The notes under the pieces: generated by a model | Seen by the model: the letters and a program-made list of their open reading frames with translations, nothing else | Database searches by the model: none | Told to the model about the DNA's origin: nothing | Translations under genes and position numbers: made by a program | Assembly: GCA_017935025.1 (NCBI GenBank) | Contig: JAGBIL010000004.1 | Location: 1 to 46,017, forward strand | Direction of reading: 5' to 3' | Length of the DNA: 46,017 bases | Source: Opitutales bacterium | GTDB taxonomy: Bacteria; Verrucomicrobiota; Verrucomicrobiia; Opitutales; UBA953 | Shown here: positions 17,999 through 26,492 of the stretch, one piece after another | Position numbering within the stretch: position 1 is the first letter of the stretch | Layout of the letters: each line of letters starts with the position of its first letter

Positions 17999-18880
17999 TT
18001 AAAAAGCGGGAACGAAGTCAACGACAAGAATTTCCGGCGGACAAAACAGGCGCATCGGAAGAATACTGGTTCCCAGCCCGCGCGAGACGAACATTCTTCC
18101 GCCGCCGGGAAGCGTCTTCAAGCCGTAGGCGAAATCGGTTCCGACAACGCGCGTTGATGTCGTTAGCGCCATGCCGCCCGGCAAACAGATTTGTCCGCCG
18201 TGCGTGTGTCCGCAAAACACGAAATCCGGAGAAACCGGCAAAGTTTCGAGTACCGGAAAAACATCGGGAGAGTGCGAAAGCACGACGATCGGCGTTCCCG
18301 CGGACTCGGTTTTGCCAAAATCCTCCGGAAAAATCTCGGGAACAGCGCCGAAAGAATCGGGATCAAGCGTAATCACAACGTGCATTTCCGCATCGGTACG
18401 CTTTTCGGCAAAAGACAAAGTGCCTTTTCGGAGCAAGTGAATACCGTTTTTCACAAACGTATTCCGAAGCTCGACATTTCCGTAAAACGCATCGTGATTC
18501 CCGTAACACGCAAACACGGGAACACGATCCGCAAGCGGCTTCAATCCGGCGGCAATTTTCTCCGCGCTCATCATGTTCACTCTTTTCGTGCCTTTAACGT
18601 AATCTCCGAGCAGAAAAACGACATCCGGCTCCTGTGCAAGAGCAACCTCGACAATGCGCGCCAAGCGCTTTTCTTCGGATTCGGAATTTGCCAAATGCAA
18701 GTCCGCAAGAGCAACTGCGCGAATCCGCTTTTGCGTTCCCGTCCACACCGAAAGCGGCGCTTCAATTTTCGTTACGGTCAGCATCGCCGGTTCGACAAAT
18801 CTCGCCCAAACAAAAACCGCGGCGAAAAAGAGAACCACGCCGCCGAAAACCGCCACCAGCTTTTTCGCCGAAAATTTCAT
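17999..18880 (-). CDS. Membrane-anchored metallophosphoesterase (YaeI-like)
   Basis: A calcineurin-like phosphoesterase of 293 residues. One N-terminal membrane helix (about 8-27), then the metal-binding motifs in order: ADLHLANS, LLGDYV, CYGNHDAF, VLSHSPDVF and CGHTHGGQICLPGG. This set is typical of YaeI/YkuE-type enzymes that hydrolyse phosphodiester or lipid-pyrophosphate bonds such as UDP-diacylglucosamine; the true substrate is unknown. I choose ATG 18880 (MKFSAKK...), since the extra 14 residues of the longer frame are not needed. It is last in the minus-strand series thiE, GT9, metallophosphoesterase, and its envelope-like function fits GT9. Confidence 0.88.
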   Translation of the reverse strand: MKFSAKKLVAVFGGVVLFFAAVFVWARFVEPAMLTVTKIEAPLSVWTGTQKRIRAVALADLHLANSESEEKRLARIVEVALAQEPDVVFLLGDYVKGTKRVNMMSAEKIAAGLKPLADRVPVFACYGNHDAFYGNVELRNTFVKNGIHLLRKGTLSFAEKRTDAEMHVVITLDPDSFGAVPEIFPEDFGKTESAGTPIVVLSHSPDVFPVLETLPVSPDFVFCGHTHGGQICLPGGMALTTSTRVVGTDFAYGLKTLPGGGRMFVSRGLGTSILPMRLFCPPEILVVDFVPAF

Positions 18881-18950
18881 GCGTCGAAGAAAAACCGTAA
18901 CCCGCCGGATGGCAAACCGCAAATGCGCCGCCCGCGCACGGGAACGCCGT

Positions 18951-20015
18951 TTAACATTCTTTCAGCGCCAAAGCAAATTGGAGCGCCGATGCCATTTTCG
19001 CGGCACTGAAAGCACGGGACGCTCGGTGATTGTAAAACGAAACCGGCTCCAGGCAGAAGCGGTGCGCTCCCGTAAACACATTGGTCGTCAAATGCCCGAG
19101 CGGGAACCAACGCCCGCTGGAAAAATCGACAAAAAGCGCAACGAGCGGGCAACTCATCGCCGCCGCAAGATACGCGCAAGCATTTTCACCCGAAAGGCAC
19201 AGGCGCGCTCCGGCGAGGAGCCAAGCGGTTTCCGCCGGTGCCGTTTGCCCGCGCAAATCAAGGATCGGAACTCCGTGCGTCATACGGCAAAAGCGCAAAA
19301 AGCGCTCCGTCGAACCTTCGCTTTTTTCTCCGAGAACGACGATCGGCATTTCCGCGTTTTCGCGCAGCCAGCACGCCGCTTTAGAAAACACGGCGGCATC
19401 GACAAAATGCCCTTGCGTATTGCTGTCGAGATTGAAGACCGCATAGTCCGTTCCCGCAAAACCGTACTGGGCAAGCCGCGCCGTCGCCGCACTTTTCTCG
19501 TCCGGACTCGGCGCAATGTTCAAGTGAGGCTTGTCTTCCGCGGGAACGCCGAACGGAGCAAGCACCTCAAAATTGGAAAAGGCTTCGTGTGTTTCTCCGG
19601 AACGCTCGGACGGAATCACTTCCAACGTAACACCGCCGTCGCGGTCCGCATCTGCATCAATTTCAAAGGCTGCGACGTTTCGGATTTTCGCGAGTTTTGC
19701 CGCATCGGCGACGAACTCCGAATAGACCAAATGCGCCAGCGCATCCGCCCCTACGAATTTAAGTTTTTTCGCAAGAGCACGTAGCCCTTCCTCCTCGTCG
19801 ACGAAAATCAAACCGTCCAAGTCCGGATGGTTGCAAAAAAGCCCGGAAAATTCTTCCCGAATCAAGAGGAAAATTTTCGTATCCGGCAACGCTTTCCGCA
19901 CGGGAGCGAGCACCACCGACGCCAGTACGACATCAGCAAAATCGTCCGGACGCGAGAGCACGAGAACATTCGGCGAAATATCCGCCGCGAATGTTGAATT
20001 GTCAGCCGTTACCAT
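18951..20015 (-). CDS. Glycosyltransferase family 9 (heptosyltransferase-like)
   Basis: A 354-residue GT-B-fold protein resembling ADP-heptose:LPS heptosyltransferases. Visible features are the N-terminal VLVLSRPDDFADVVLASVVLAPV, the VFNLDSNTQGHFVD stretch in the middle, PIVVLGEKSEG, and the C-terminal nucleotide-sugar region LLAGARLCLSGENACAYLAAAMSCPLVALF with FSSGRWFPLGH. The sugar donor is not certain; a role in LPS core or another surface glycan is likely. Its ATG lies within the last 7 bases of the thiE-like gene, so the two are translationally coupled. Confidence 0.83.
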   Translation of the reverse strand: MVTADNSTFAADISPNVLVLSRPDDFADVVLASVVLAPVRKALPDTKIFLLIREEFSGLFCNHPDLDGLIFVDEEEGLRALAKKLKFVGADALAHLVYSEFVADAAKLAKIRNVAAFEIDADADRDGGVTLEVIPSERSGETHEAFSNFEVLAPFGVPAEDKPHLNIAPSPDEKSAATARLAQYGFAGTDYAVFNLDSNTQGHFVDAAVFSKAACWLRENAEMPIVVLGEKSEGSTERFLRFCRMTHGVPILDLRGQTAPAETAWLLAGARLCLSGENACAYLAAAMSCPLVALFVDFSSGRWFPLGHLTTNVFTGAHRFCLEPVSFYNHRASRAFSAAKMASALQFALALKEC

Positions 20016-20659
20016 TTGCGAACAAGTTGCTTGTAAGCTTTTACGGGATCAGGGGACTCCCAAACCGCACCGACAACAACCGCGCCGTCAAAACCCGCGT
20101 CTCGGCATAGCCGGATATTTTCCGCCGACACCCCTCCGAAGGCAAAAACTTCCGCCTCCCCGCCCTGCTTCCGCCAATACGCGGCAATCGCGGCGTATTC
20201 TCCGAGTGTGCGGCGCGGCACCGTAACATCGTATTTTTCCGGCGGGAACACCGGACCGAGCATCACGCGACGGCAATGCTTTCCGATTTTTTGAATATCG
20301 GAAAAATCCTCACATTGTGCAGAAATTTTTCCGGATATTCCCGAAACACCCGGCAACACACCATCCGCCGATTGATGAAATCCCCCCAAGTTATACCTGC
20401 GAACTAACTGCGGATACTGATGAATAACGATGCGGGAACGCCACTTCGCGGGAACTCTCTCTATCCACGAACAGCACCGCGCCGCCGACCAGTGCGGGCG
20501 CCGCAGGTGATAAGCAAAAAGCCCGTTTTCAAAAAGTTTAAAAAGTATCCCGTGTTCGCCGTTGCGATCGTTCATCGGAGACATCACGGCGATACGCGCC
20601 GACGCATCGGCTTCCGCACTGCGGGAAACCATTCCGACAACTCTGCTAAGGATACTCAT
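20009..20659 (-). CDS. ThiE/TenI-like thiamine phosphate synthase family protein
   Basis: A 216-residue TIM-barrel protein. It shows the HLRRP block near 50, RIVIHQYPQLVRRYNLGGFHQ near 75-95, MLGPVFPP, and the phosphate-binding end FGGVSAENIRLCRDAGFDGAVVVGAVW. The HLRRP...RYNLGGxH pattern is that of the TenI/ThiE-like branch common in Bacteroidota, so it may make thiamine phosphate or be a TenI aromatase-like relative. No TPP riboswitch is visible upstream. The first 20 or so residues are poorly conserved and the true start could be later. It overlaps the GT9 gene by 7 bases. Confidence 0.78.
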   Translation of the reverse strand: MSILSRVVGMVSRSAEADASARIAVMSPMNDRNGEHGILFKLFENGLFAYHLRRPHWSAARCCSWIERVPAKWRSRIVIHQYPQLVRRYNLGGFHQSADGVLPGVSGISGKISAQCEDFSDIQKIGKHCRRVMLGPVFPPEKYDVTVPRRTLGEYAAIAAYWRKQGGEAEVFAFGGVSAENIRLCRDAGFDGAVVVGAVWESPDPVKAYKQLVRKW

Positions 20660-20670
20660 AAAACAAAAAT

Positions 20671-20688
20671 CCCACGAATGACCGTGGG
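20671..20688 (-). terminator. Hairpin with T-run just before thiE-like gene
   Basis: CCCACG (20671-20676) pairs with CGTGGG (20683-20688); on the minus strand ATTTTTGTTTT follows and then the thiE-like ATG at 20659. It can end readthrough from the mini-protein gene or act as an attenuator of the operon. A run of T lies on its upstream side as well. Confidence 0.6.
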
Positions 20689-20765
20689 GGTAAAAAAAAA
20701 GGGGAGCGCCTTTTCTTCCGGCGCCGCGAAAAAAGATACGCGGGAACGCCGGAAAAAAGGAGCCG

Positions 20766-20780
20766 ACCGGAATCTCCGGT
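20766..20780 (-). terminator. Short hairpin after the mS38-like gene
   Basis: ACCGGA-GAT-TCCGGT on the minus strand, directly after the stop codon, followed by CGGCTCC and T6. Likely terminator; the 6-bp stem is modest. Confidence 0.6.
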
Positions 20781-20879
20781 TTAGCCCCAGATACGCTTCT
20801 TGTGGCGGTTCGCCTTGGAGCGTTTCCGGCGTTTGTGCTTGTTCATCTTAAGACGACGTTTTTTCTTGAGATTGCCCAT
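20781..20879 (-). CDS. AURKAIP1/COX24 (mS38)-domain mini-protein
   Basis: A 32-residue, extremely basic peptide starting [20 protein letters not shown] and ending NRHKKRIWG. This is the pattern of the AURKAIP1/COX24-domain proteins annotated in Bacteroidota, Planctomycetota and Verrucomicrobiota; the mitochondrial counterpart mS38 is a small-subunit ribosomal protein, so a ribosomal role is likely by homology. I start at ATG 20879; the longer in-frame upstream stretch has no conservation. No Shine-Dalgarno sequence precedes it. It sits at the head of the minus-strand cluster and is divergent from the TPR gene. Confidence 0.85.
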   Translation of the reverse strand: MGNLKKKRRLKMNKHKRRKRSKANRHKKRIWG

Positions 20880-21060
20880 GATTATGAATGGATGTTGTTT
20901 TGAAAAATGAGGCGCGATTATCTCGCGTCGCGGGACCGCTGTAAAGGACAAATTTTCAAATGCGCTTTTTCCGTTACTCCCGACACCTGCAATTCCGCCC
21001 AACCGCACAGCCCGAAATTTCCGATTGCGGGCAAAGCGCGGAGCTTGTTTTATCGTTCCC

Positions 21061-22875
21061 GTGAGAAAAATCGTTTTTGCCCTTGCCGCGATGAGCACTT
21101 TTTCATTTCCATCTCCCGATTCCTACGGTCAGGACCTGCCTGCCCGGCAAAGCATTCCCGCCGCGCAGAGCGAGACTTCTGCCAACGGCGAACTCCTCAA
21201 TCTCATCACGCTTGCCGACCTCACGCTTTACAAAAATCCGCGCGACGTTGCGACGGCGGCAAAACGACTGCTGCCCAAAACGGATATTATCACCGACGAC
21301 AAATTGCGTACGTCCGTCCGCCTTTCGCTCGCGGAAATTTCCGCCGAGCCGGAAAAATTTCCCGAAATCCGCACACGCCATTTTAAGAAAATTTCTTTGC
21401 GCTTTACCGACATCGCCGACGAAGCCCGCAAAAACAAAAACTACAAAACCGCGCTCAACTCCGCACAAATCGCGGCAAAGGCGGATCCGCGCAACCTGCG
21501 CGCGCGCCTGATTCTCGCCTCGCTCGTCGACGCTTACGGCGGCGACACGCCGACCGCGCTCAAACTCATGCACGCCGGGCTGAAATTCATCGACCTCGAC
21601 GCGGCCGTTACGCCGGATTACTTCGCCAAATATTTTGAAATGCTTTTCTCGCTTCAGCAGGACTACGTTTTGTCCGAACAGGCGAAAAAGATTTTGAAAA
21701 ATCCGAACGTTCCCGCGAAGACGCGAAAACTCGTCGCTCTTGCCGGAGCTTTCGCCCTCTACAATCGCGGGCAACACGAAGAATCGCTCGGCATCATCGA
21801 GCGGGAACGCCTCGACTCCCGACAGGACGAAAACGCGGATGCCGTCCACGGGCGCATTCTCAAAGCACGCAACCTTTTCGCCTCCGGCAAACGCGACGAA
21901 GCCGTTTCGCTACTCAACTCCAGCATTTTGCAATTTCCTGCCGAAAAGCGCGAACTGATTTACAACCAGCTTTCCCGGTTTTTCTCGGAATCGGACAATT
22001 TTGAAGGCGTACTCGATGTCGCATCCCGCCAAATCGAGGAAAATCCGGCAACGCTCGGTCCCCGCCTGAGTCGCCTTTTCGCGTACAAAAAACTCGGCAA
22101 AACCGCAGAATTTGATGCCGAACTCGCCACCATTTTTGAACTTTTTTCGACTTCGCAAAGCGCCCTTGTCGCACTCGCCAATTTCGCGGCGGAACAAGGA
22201 ATGCCGGAGCTCGCCCTGCGCTGCATGGACACCGCTCGCACGCATCACTTCGAAGCGCCGCTTTTTGTCGCCGCCGCCGTGGAATCGCTCGTCGCCGCAA
22301 ACCGCCCGGCGGACGCTATCGACGCTTACGTTCAAGCCACAAGTGCCGATCCGAAAGTTTTTGAAGAATTTCAAACCGTAATTTCCGCCGTTCTCGCTTC
22401 CGCCTACGCCGAAGCCGCCAAAGCGGAACCAGCTCCGGAAAAAGCCGAGCCGATGCGCGCGCATTGCGAACTTTTGCTGGGACAATTTTTGGAAAATCCG
22501 TCCGTGCGTCCGGAAAACCAACTCGCCGTCATTCGGCATTTCCGCCGTATCGGACGCGACGACATCGCCAACCGTGTCGCCACCGCCGCGCTGAAAAAAT
22601 TCCCGTGGCACTCGCAGATTCGCGCCGATTGGCTTTCGTTGCAACTCGCCACGCCGGAATCGCTCGCCCGGCTGAACGTTCCCGCGGAAATCCGCACGCT
22701 CGCGAAAATGCGCCGCCCCGAAGCGAAAATCTGGCGGGAAGTACTCGCGTGGATTGACGCTGCGGGAACGAACGCCGCAAGCGACGGCGGCTGGAGCGCT
22801 CCGCTCAACGCGGGCTCGCTTTCCCCCGCAGAACGCGCGGAACTTCGCGCACTCGTCGCTCCGCTTTCACAGTAA
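21061..22875 (+). CDS. Exported TPR-repeat protein
   Basis: A 604-residue protein with a signal peptide (from a GTG start at 21061: [16 protein letters not shown]..., cut near SYGQ) and a body of helical repeats of TPR/Sel1 type, for example [28 protein letters not shown] near 140-167 and later units around [14 protein letters not shown] and [20 protein letters not shown]. No catalytic motif. TPR proteins of this shape act as scaffolds for envelope or secretion complexes; the partner is unknown. The longer frame from 21025 would put a basic tail before the signal peptide, so I prefer 21061. dprA follows after 37 bases and may be cotranscribed. Confidence 0.8.
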   Translation: MRKIVFALAAMSTFSFPSPDSYGQDLPARQSIPAAQSETSANGELLNLITLADLTLYKNPRDVATAAKRLLPKTDIITDDKLRTSVRLSLAEISAEPEKFPEIRTRHFKKISLRFTDIADEARKNKNYKTALNSAQIAAKADPRNLRARLILASLVDAYGGDTPTALKLMHAGLKFIDLDAAVTPDYFAKYFEMLFSLQQDYVLSEQAKKILKNPNVPAKTRKLVALAGAFALYNRGQHEESLGIIERERLDSRQDENADAVHGRILKARNLFASGKRDEAVSLLNSSILQFPAEKRELIYNQLSRFFSESDNFEGVLDVASRQIEENPATLGPRLSRLFAYKKLGKTAEFDAELATIFELFSTSQSALVALANFAAEQGMPELALRCMDTARTHHFEAPLFVAAAVESLVAANRPADAIDAYVQATSADPKVFEEFQTVISAVLASAYAEAAKAEPAPEKAEPMRAHCELLLGQFLENPSVRPENQLAVIRHFRRIGRDDIANRVATAALKKFPWHSQIRADWLSLQLATPESLARLNVPAEIRTLAKMRRPEAKIWREVLAWIDAAGTNAASDGGWSAPLNAGSLSPAERAELRALVAPLSQ

Positions 22876-22912
22876 CCCAGAAACACGAACGCAGCGCACG
22901 GGAACGGAAGAT

Positions 22913-24043
22913 ATGCTGACGCAACGCCAAGCCGCATTGATTCTCAACGGACTTCCCGGCGTCGGCCCCGTGGCGTGTCGGCGGCTGAGCTCCGCTTTCG
23001 ACGGAGACTTGGTCGCCGTTCTTTTGGCAGAGAAAAAGCGGCTTTTCTCCGTTCCCGGAATCGGAAAAACGCTTGCGGAAAAAATTTTCGCATGGCGGGA
23101 AATTTTTGATTTGGAAAAAGAGGAACGCGCACTCGAACACCACGGCGCGACGTTTATTCCGTTTTTTGACGATGCGTTTCCGCCGTTGTTAAAAGAAATT
23201 CCGGATCCGCCCGTCGGTCTTTATGTGCGCGGGAACGCAAACGCGCTCGCCTCACGGAAAACCGTCGCGCTCGTCGGCACGCGGAAAGCCTCGCTTTACG
23301 GCACGACCAATGCGAAGAAAATCGCGCGGGAACTCGCCGCGGCGGGTTGGGGCGTTGCCAGCGGCGGCGCGCGCGGAATCGACACCGCCGCGCACGAAGG
23401 CGCGCTGGAAGTCGGCGGAATCACGCTTTGCGTGCTCGGATGCGGCCTGGACATTGTTTATCCGCCGGAAAATCTCGAACTTTTCAAAAAAATTTCACGC
23501 AGCGCCGGTGCCGTTGTCAGCGAATTTCCTTTCGGGAAAAAAGCGGATAAGCGAACTTTTCCGCAACGAAACCGGATCATCGCCGGAATTTCCGCGGGAA
23601 CGCTCGTCGTCGAATCCGATTGCGCGGGCGGGAGTATCATCACCGCAAACTTTGCCGCAGATTGCGGACGTACGGTTTTCGCACTTCCCGGGCGCGTGGA
23701 GCAACCCGGCTCGCGCGGTTGCCACAACCTGATTCGCGAAGGTGCGACGCTTGCGACCTGCGCGTCGGATATTATCGAAGACCTTTCGGAAACGCCCGTG
23801 CAACAGATGCTTGCCCTGGAAGAACCCGCCGCGGGAACGCCCGCCACGCACGCCGGAACGGGGAACCTTTCCGTCGAAGCTCAGAAAATTCTCGCGTTGC
23901 TCCGGGGAGGAGAAGCGCTTTCGCCGGATGCACTCTCCGAACACACCGGACTTCCGTTCCCGCTCGTTTCCGCAACGTTGCTTTTGTTGGAGCTCGACCG
24001 CATTGTCGCCCGAAAAGCAGACGGAACCTACGAGATTAATTGA
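22913..24043 (+). CDS. dprA: DNA-processing protein DprA
   Basis: Binds incoming single-stranded DNA during natural transformation and loads RecA. A helix-hairpin-helix-type N-terminus (LNGLPGVGPVACRRL at 12-26 and SVPGIGKTLAEKIF) precedes the Rossmann-like DprA core: VALVGTRKASLYG, GGARGIDTAAHEGAL (about 147-161), VLGCGLDIVYPPEN, FPQRNRIIAGIS, VVESDCAGGSIITA, ALPGRVEQPGSRGCHNLI. The C-terminus (about 315-376) is the winged-helix part, with ILALLRGGEALSPDALSEHTGL. I start at ATG 22913, since the preceding 53 codons overlap the TPR gene. 376 residues, full length. Of special interest because the window is packed with a possible uptake motif; five copies lie in this gene. Confidence 0.96.
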   Translation: MLTQRQAALILNGLPGVGPVACRRLSSAFDGDLVAVLLAEKKRLFSVPGIGKTLAEKIFAWREIFDLEKEERALEHHGATFIPFFDDAFPPLLKEIPDPPVGLYVRGNANALASRKTVALVGTRKASLYGTTNAKKIARELAAAGWGVASGGARGIDTAAHEGALEVGGITLCVLGCGLDIVYPPENLELFKKISRSAGAVVSEFPFGKKADKRTFPQRNRIIAGISAGTLVVESDCAGGSIITANFAADCGRTVFALPGRVEQPGSRGCHNLIREGATLATCASDIIEDLSETPVQQMLALEEPAAGTPATHAGTGNLSVEAQKILALLRGGEALSPDALSEHTGLPFPLVSATLLLLELDRIVARKADGTYEIN

Positions 24044-24079
24044 AGGAGAAAGGATAATTGATAGGGCTCAAATTATCTC

Positions 24080-24108
24080 TTGACAGCATGAAGGTAAAAA
24101 AGTTTAAT
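24080..24108 (+). promoter_or_regulatory. Promoter of rpsP
   Basis: A perfect -35 TTGACA (24080-24085), a 17-base spacer and TTTAAT (24103-24108). The rpsP start is 39 bases further, after an A-rich leader with no Shine-Dalgarno sequence. Confidence 0.8.
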
Positions 24109-24147
24109 GCGTCATTCCAATTTCAAATTTAACAAAGACAGACAAAA

Positions 24148-24414
24148 ATGCTTCGTATCAGACTGCAACGCCACGGTTCAACCCACGCTCCGATCTATCG
24201 TATCGCCGTTTGCGAAAACACGGCGCGCCGCGACGGACGCTTCGTTGAAATCCTCGGCACCTACAATCCTTCGCCGAAAGGCAAGGCTGTTGGACTGACG
24301 CTCGACCTTGATCGCGCAGATTACTGGATCAAGTGCGGCGCCCAACCGTCCGAAACGGCTCGCTCGCTGATTAAACGCGCCCGCAAAGAAGCGGCTGCGG
24401 CTCCGGCGGCGTAA
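24148..24414 (+). CDS. rpsP: 30S ribosomal protein S16
   Basis: A small-subunit protein needed for 30S assembly. It starts MLRIRLQRHGSTHAPIYRI, followed by RRDGRFVEILGTYNP and DRADYWIKCGAQPSETARSLIKRA, all standard S16. 88 residues, slightly long because of an Ala-rich tail. It has its own promoter and terminator, so it is partly uncoupled from trmD-rplS. rimM, which usually follows, is absent here. No exact octamer copy lies inside the gene. Confidence 0.97.
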   Translation: MLRIRLQRHGSTHAPIYRIAVCENTARRDGRFVEILGTYNPSPKGKAVGLTLDLDRADYWIKCGAQPSETARSLIKRARKEAAAAPAA

Positions 24415-24437
24415 TTCGCACCTCGCGAACATCCCGA

Positions 24438-24473
24438 AAAAACGGCGTTCCCGTGCAAGGAAGCGCCGTTTTT
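24438..24473 (+). terminator. Terminator after rpsP, octamer in the loop
   Basis: AAAAACGGCG (24438-24447) pairs with CGCCGTTTTT (24464-24473), a perfect 10-bp stem, followed by CTTTTTG. One dispersed octamer (24446-24453) spans the loop edge. The stem may let part of the transcription continue into trmD. Confidence 0.88.
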
Positions 24474-24502
24474 CTTTTTGTTCCTCAAAAAAAACGCCCC
24501 CC

Positions 24503-25207
24503 GTGCAGATCGACATCCTCACGCTTTTTCCGGAAATGGTCTCGGGATTTTTCGCCGAGAGCATTCTCGGGCGCGCCGTGAAGAACGGAATTCTCGATAT
24601 CCGCTTGCACAACATTCGCGATTGGTCTGCCGACAAACACAAACGCGTAGACGATCGCCCTTTCGGCGGCGGCGCAGGAATGCTGATGACTCCGCAACCC
24701 GTTTTTGATGCGGTGGAATGCGTGCGCGGGAACGCCCCCGAAGACGCGGGAACGCCCGTCATTTACCTCTGCCCGGACGGCGAACCGCTCACCAACGATA
24801 TCGCGCGGGAACTCGCCACGGAAAAACGCCTCATTTTGCTCAGCGGACATTACGAAGGCATCGACCAACGCATCCGCGACGCGCTCGTTACGCGCGAAAT
24901 TTCCATCGGCGACTACGTCCTCACAAACGGAACGATTGCGGCGGCAGTCCTCGTCGATTGCGTGGCGCGGCAGATCCCCGGCGTTTTAGGTGAAGAAAAT
25001 TCCTTGACGAGCGACAGCTTCAATGACAAGCTGTTGTCCTTTCCGCAATTTACGCGCCCGGAAGTCTTTCGCGAGATGTCCGTCCCGCCCGTTCTCCTTT
25101 CGGGGAATCATGCTGAAATTCAGCGCTGGCGGCGGGAACAGCAAATCATTAAGACCCGAGCACGCCGCCCGGAATTATTAATTTCAAAAGAAAACAACCA
25201 GTTATGA
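24503..25207 (+). CDS. trmD: tRNA (guanine-N1)-methyltransferase TrmD
   Basis: Methylates G37 next to the anticodon to prevent frameshifting. GTG start. Family blocks: DILTLFPEMV, RLHNIRDWS, VDDRPFGGGAGMLM near 50-63, LSGHYEGIDQRI near 112-123, EISIGDYVLTNGTIAA and the trefoil-knot region, and GEENSLTSDSF. 234 residues, typical. Two octamer copies lie only about 20 bases apart near 24728-24755 (coding GNAPEDAGTP). Its stop overlaps the rplS start (ATGA). Confidence 0.97.
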   Translation: MQIDILTLFPEMVSGFFAESILGRAVKNGILDIRLHNIRDWSADKHKRVDDRPFGGGAGMLMTPQPVFDAVECVRGNAPEDAGTPVIYLCPDGEPLTNDIARELATEKRLILLSGHYEGIDQRIRDALVTREISIGDYVLTNGTIAAAVLVDCVARQIPGVLGEENSLTSDSFNDKLLSFPQFTRPEVFREMSVPPVLLSGNHAEIQRWRREQQIIKTRARRPELLISKENNQL

Positions 25208-25563
25208 GCCAGCAATTAATCAATTCGCTTACACAAGCCCAGATTAAGACCGACCGCACGAATTTCCGCGTCGGTGACGGTGTTCGCGTTCACACGAAAG
25301 TCCGCGAAGGCGACAAAGAACGTATCCAGATCTTCTCCGGCATCGTAATCAGCCACAAGGGTTCGGGAATCCAGGAAGCTTTCACGGTTCGCCGCATTTC
25401 CTACGGTGAAGGCGTTGAACGCGTTTTCCCGGTCAACAGCCCGAACGTGGTCAAAATCGAAGTCGAACGCAAGTCGGTTCCGATGAAAGCCCGTTTGTTC
25501 TACCTCCGCAACCGCCTCGGCAAGAGCGCGACGAAGGTTAAGGAACAGGCTCGCGACGCGTAA
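25204..25563 (+). CDS. rplS: 50S ribosomal protein L19
   Basis: Sits at the 30S-50S interface. Key stretches: FRVGDGVRVHTKVREGDKERIQIFSG, VISHKGSGIQEAFTVRRISYGEGVERVFP, and RRKSVPMKARLFYLRNRLGKSATKVKE-like C-terminus. 119 residues, normal. It overlaps trmD by 4 bases, so translation is coupled. No octamer copy lies inside. Confidence 0.97.
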   Translation: MSQQLINSLTQAQIKTDRTNFRVGDGVRVHTKVREGDKERIQIFSGIVISHKGSGIQEAFTVRRISYGEGVERVFPVNSPNVVKIEVERKSVPMKARLFYLRNRLGKSATKVKEQARDA

Positions 25564-25584
25564 TTCTTTTTTGATTTGCGCAAC

Positions 25585-25620
25585 AAAAAGGCGTTCCCGT
25601 GATTTCGGGCACGCCTTTTT
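25585..25620 (+). terminator. Terminator after rplS
   Basis: AAAAAGGCGT (25585-25594) pairs with ACGCCTTTTT (25611-25620); outside it GCGCAAC faces GTTGCGC. T continues to 25624. An octamer copy (25592-25599) overlaps the left arm. Confidence 0.88.
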
Positions 25621-25657
25621 TTTTGTTGCGCGTCCGGCCGGCAGGAAAGAATTTCAA

Positions 25658-25686
25658 TTTGTCTGCATTTTCTTCGCGTGTAAAAT
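25658..25686 (+). promoter_or_regulatory. Candidate promoter of tcdA
   Basis: TTTGTC (25658-25663), 17 bases, TAAAAT (25681-25686), with TTTCAA before the -35. The ATG at 25698 would leave a leader of only about five bases, so the mRNA may be nearly leaderless. Confidence 0.45.
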
Positions 25687-25697
25687 CTCGGGAAAAG

Positions 25698-26492
25698 ATG
25701 AGTTTGTTTTCCGAAAATTTTCGCTCCAGATTTGCCGGAGTCGCCAGGCTCTACGGCGTTCCCGCATTTGAGAAAATCGTGCGTTCCCGCGTTTGCGTGA
25801 TCGGGCTCGGCGGCGTCGGTTCGTGGGCGTGCGAAGCTCTTGCGCGAAGCGGCATTTGCGATTTGACGCTCGTTGACATGGACGATGTCTGCTCCACCAA
25901 CACTAACCGCCAACTCCACGCGCTGGACGGAAATTACGGTCTCGCAAAGGCGGAAATACTCGCTGCGCGCGTTCGTGCCATCAATCCGGAATGTAATATT
26001 TCCGTGCACAAAATGTTTGTTACGCAAGAAAGTGCTCCGGCATTTTTTGAAGAAAACAAAGCACGATTCGATCTCGTTGTCGACGCGATCGACGGTGCGA
26101 TGAACAAAGCTGCGTTGATTGCAGCGTGCGTTGCGGCGGGAACGCCGATTGTTTCTTCCGGAGGATGTGCCGGGAAACTCGACGGTACGCGCGTGGAGCG
26201 CGGGGATTTGGCGGATGTCGAAGGTGATGCACTTCTGAAATTCGTGCGGAAAGAACTGCGTTCCCGCCACGGTTTTCCGAAGGGTGACTCCGGGAAAAAA
26301 ACGGGCGTTCCCGTCGTATTTTCGCGAGAAAAATCACGCCCGCCGGAAACACTCGACGGAGTCGCGTTCCCGCAGATGATTTCGCCCGCCGGCGGGAAAC
26401 CGCGTCCGGGCACGGCGGCATTTGTTACGGGTGCGTTCGGTCTCGCCCTCGCCCAACTCGCCGTAGAAAAACTGATTTCGCGCAAGCAATGA
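25698..26492 (+). CDS. tcdA: tRNA threonylcarbamoyladenosine dehydratase
   Basis: An E1-like (ThiF fold) enzyme that cyclises t6A to ct6A on tRNA. The ATP-binding loop VIGLGGVGSWACEALARSG is near 34-52, followed by LVDMDDVCSTNTNRQ near 58-72, the VVDAIDGAMNKAAL stretch and ISSGGCAGKLD-type Cys block (IVSSGGCAGKLD) near 154. 264 residues, close to E. coli (268). I start at ATG 25698. Its last four bases overlap the acetyltransferase start, so the two are cotranscribed. Confidence 0.93.
   Translation: MSLFSENFRSRFAGVARLYGVPAFEKIVRSRVCVIGLGGVGSWACEALARSGICDLTLVDMDDVCSTNTNRQLHALDGNYGLAKAEILAARVRAINPECNISVHKMFVTQESAPAFFEENKARFDLVVDAIDGAMNKAALIAACVAAGTPIVSSGGCAGKLDGTRVERGDLADVEGDALLKFVRKELRSRHGFPKGDSGKKTGVPVVFSREKSRPPETLDGVAFPQMISPAGGKPRPGTAAFVTGAFGLALAQLAVEKLISRKQ

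Noticed and set aside
20660-20770. Possible TPP riboswitch before the thiE-like gene
   Set aside because: No CUGAGA or ACCUGA consensus; only a simple hairpin with T-run is seen.
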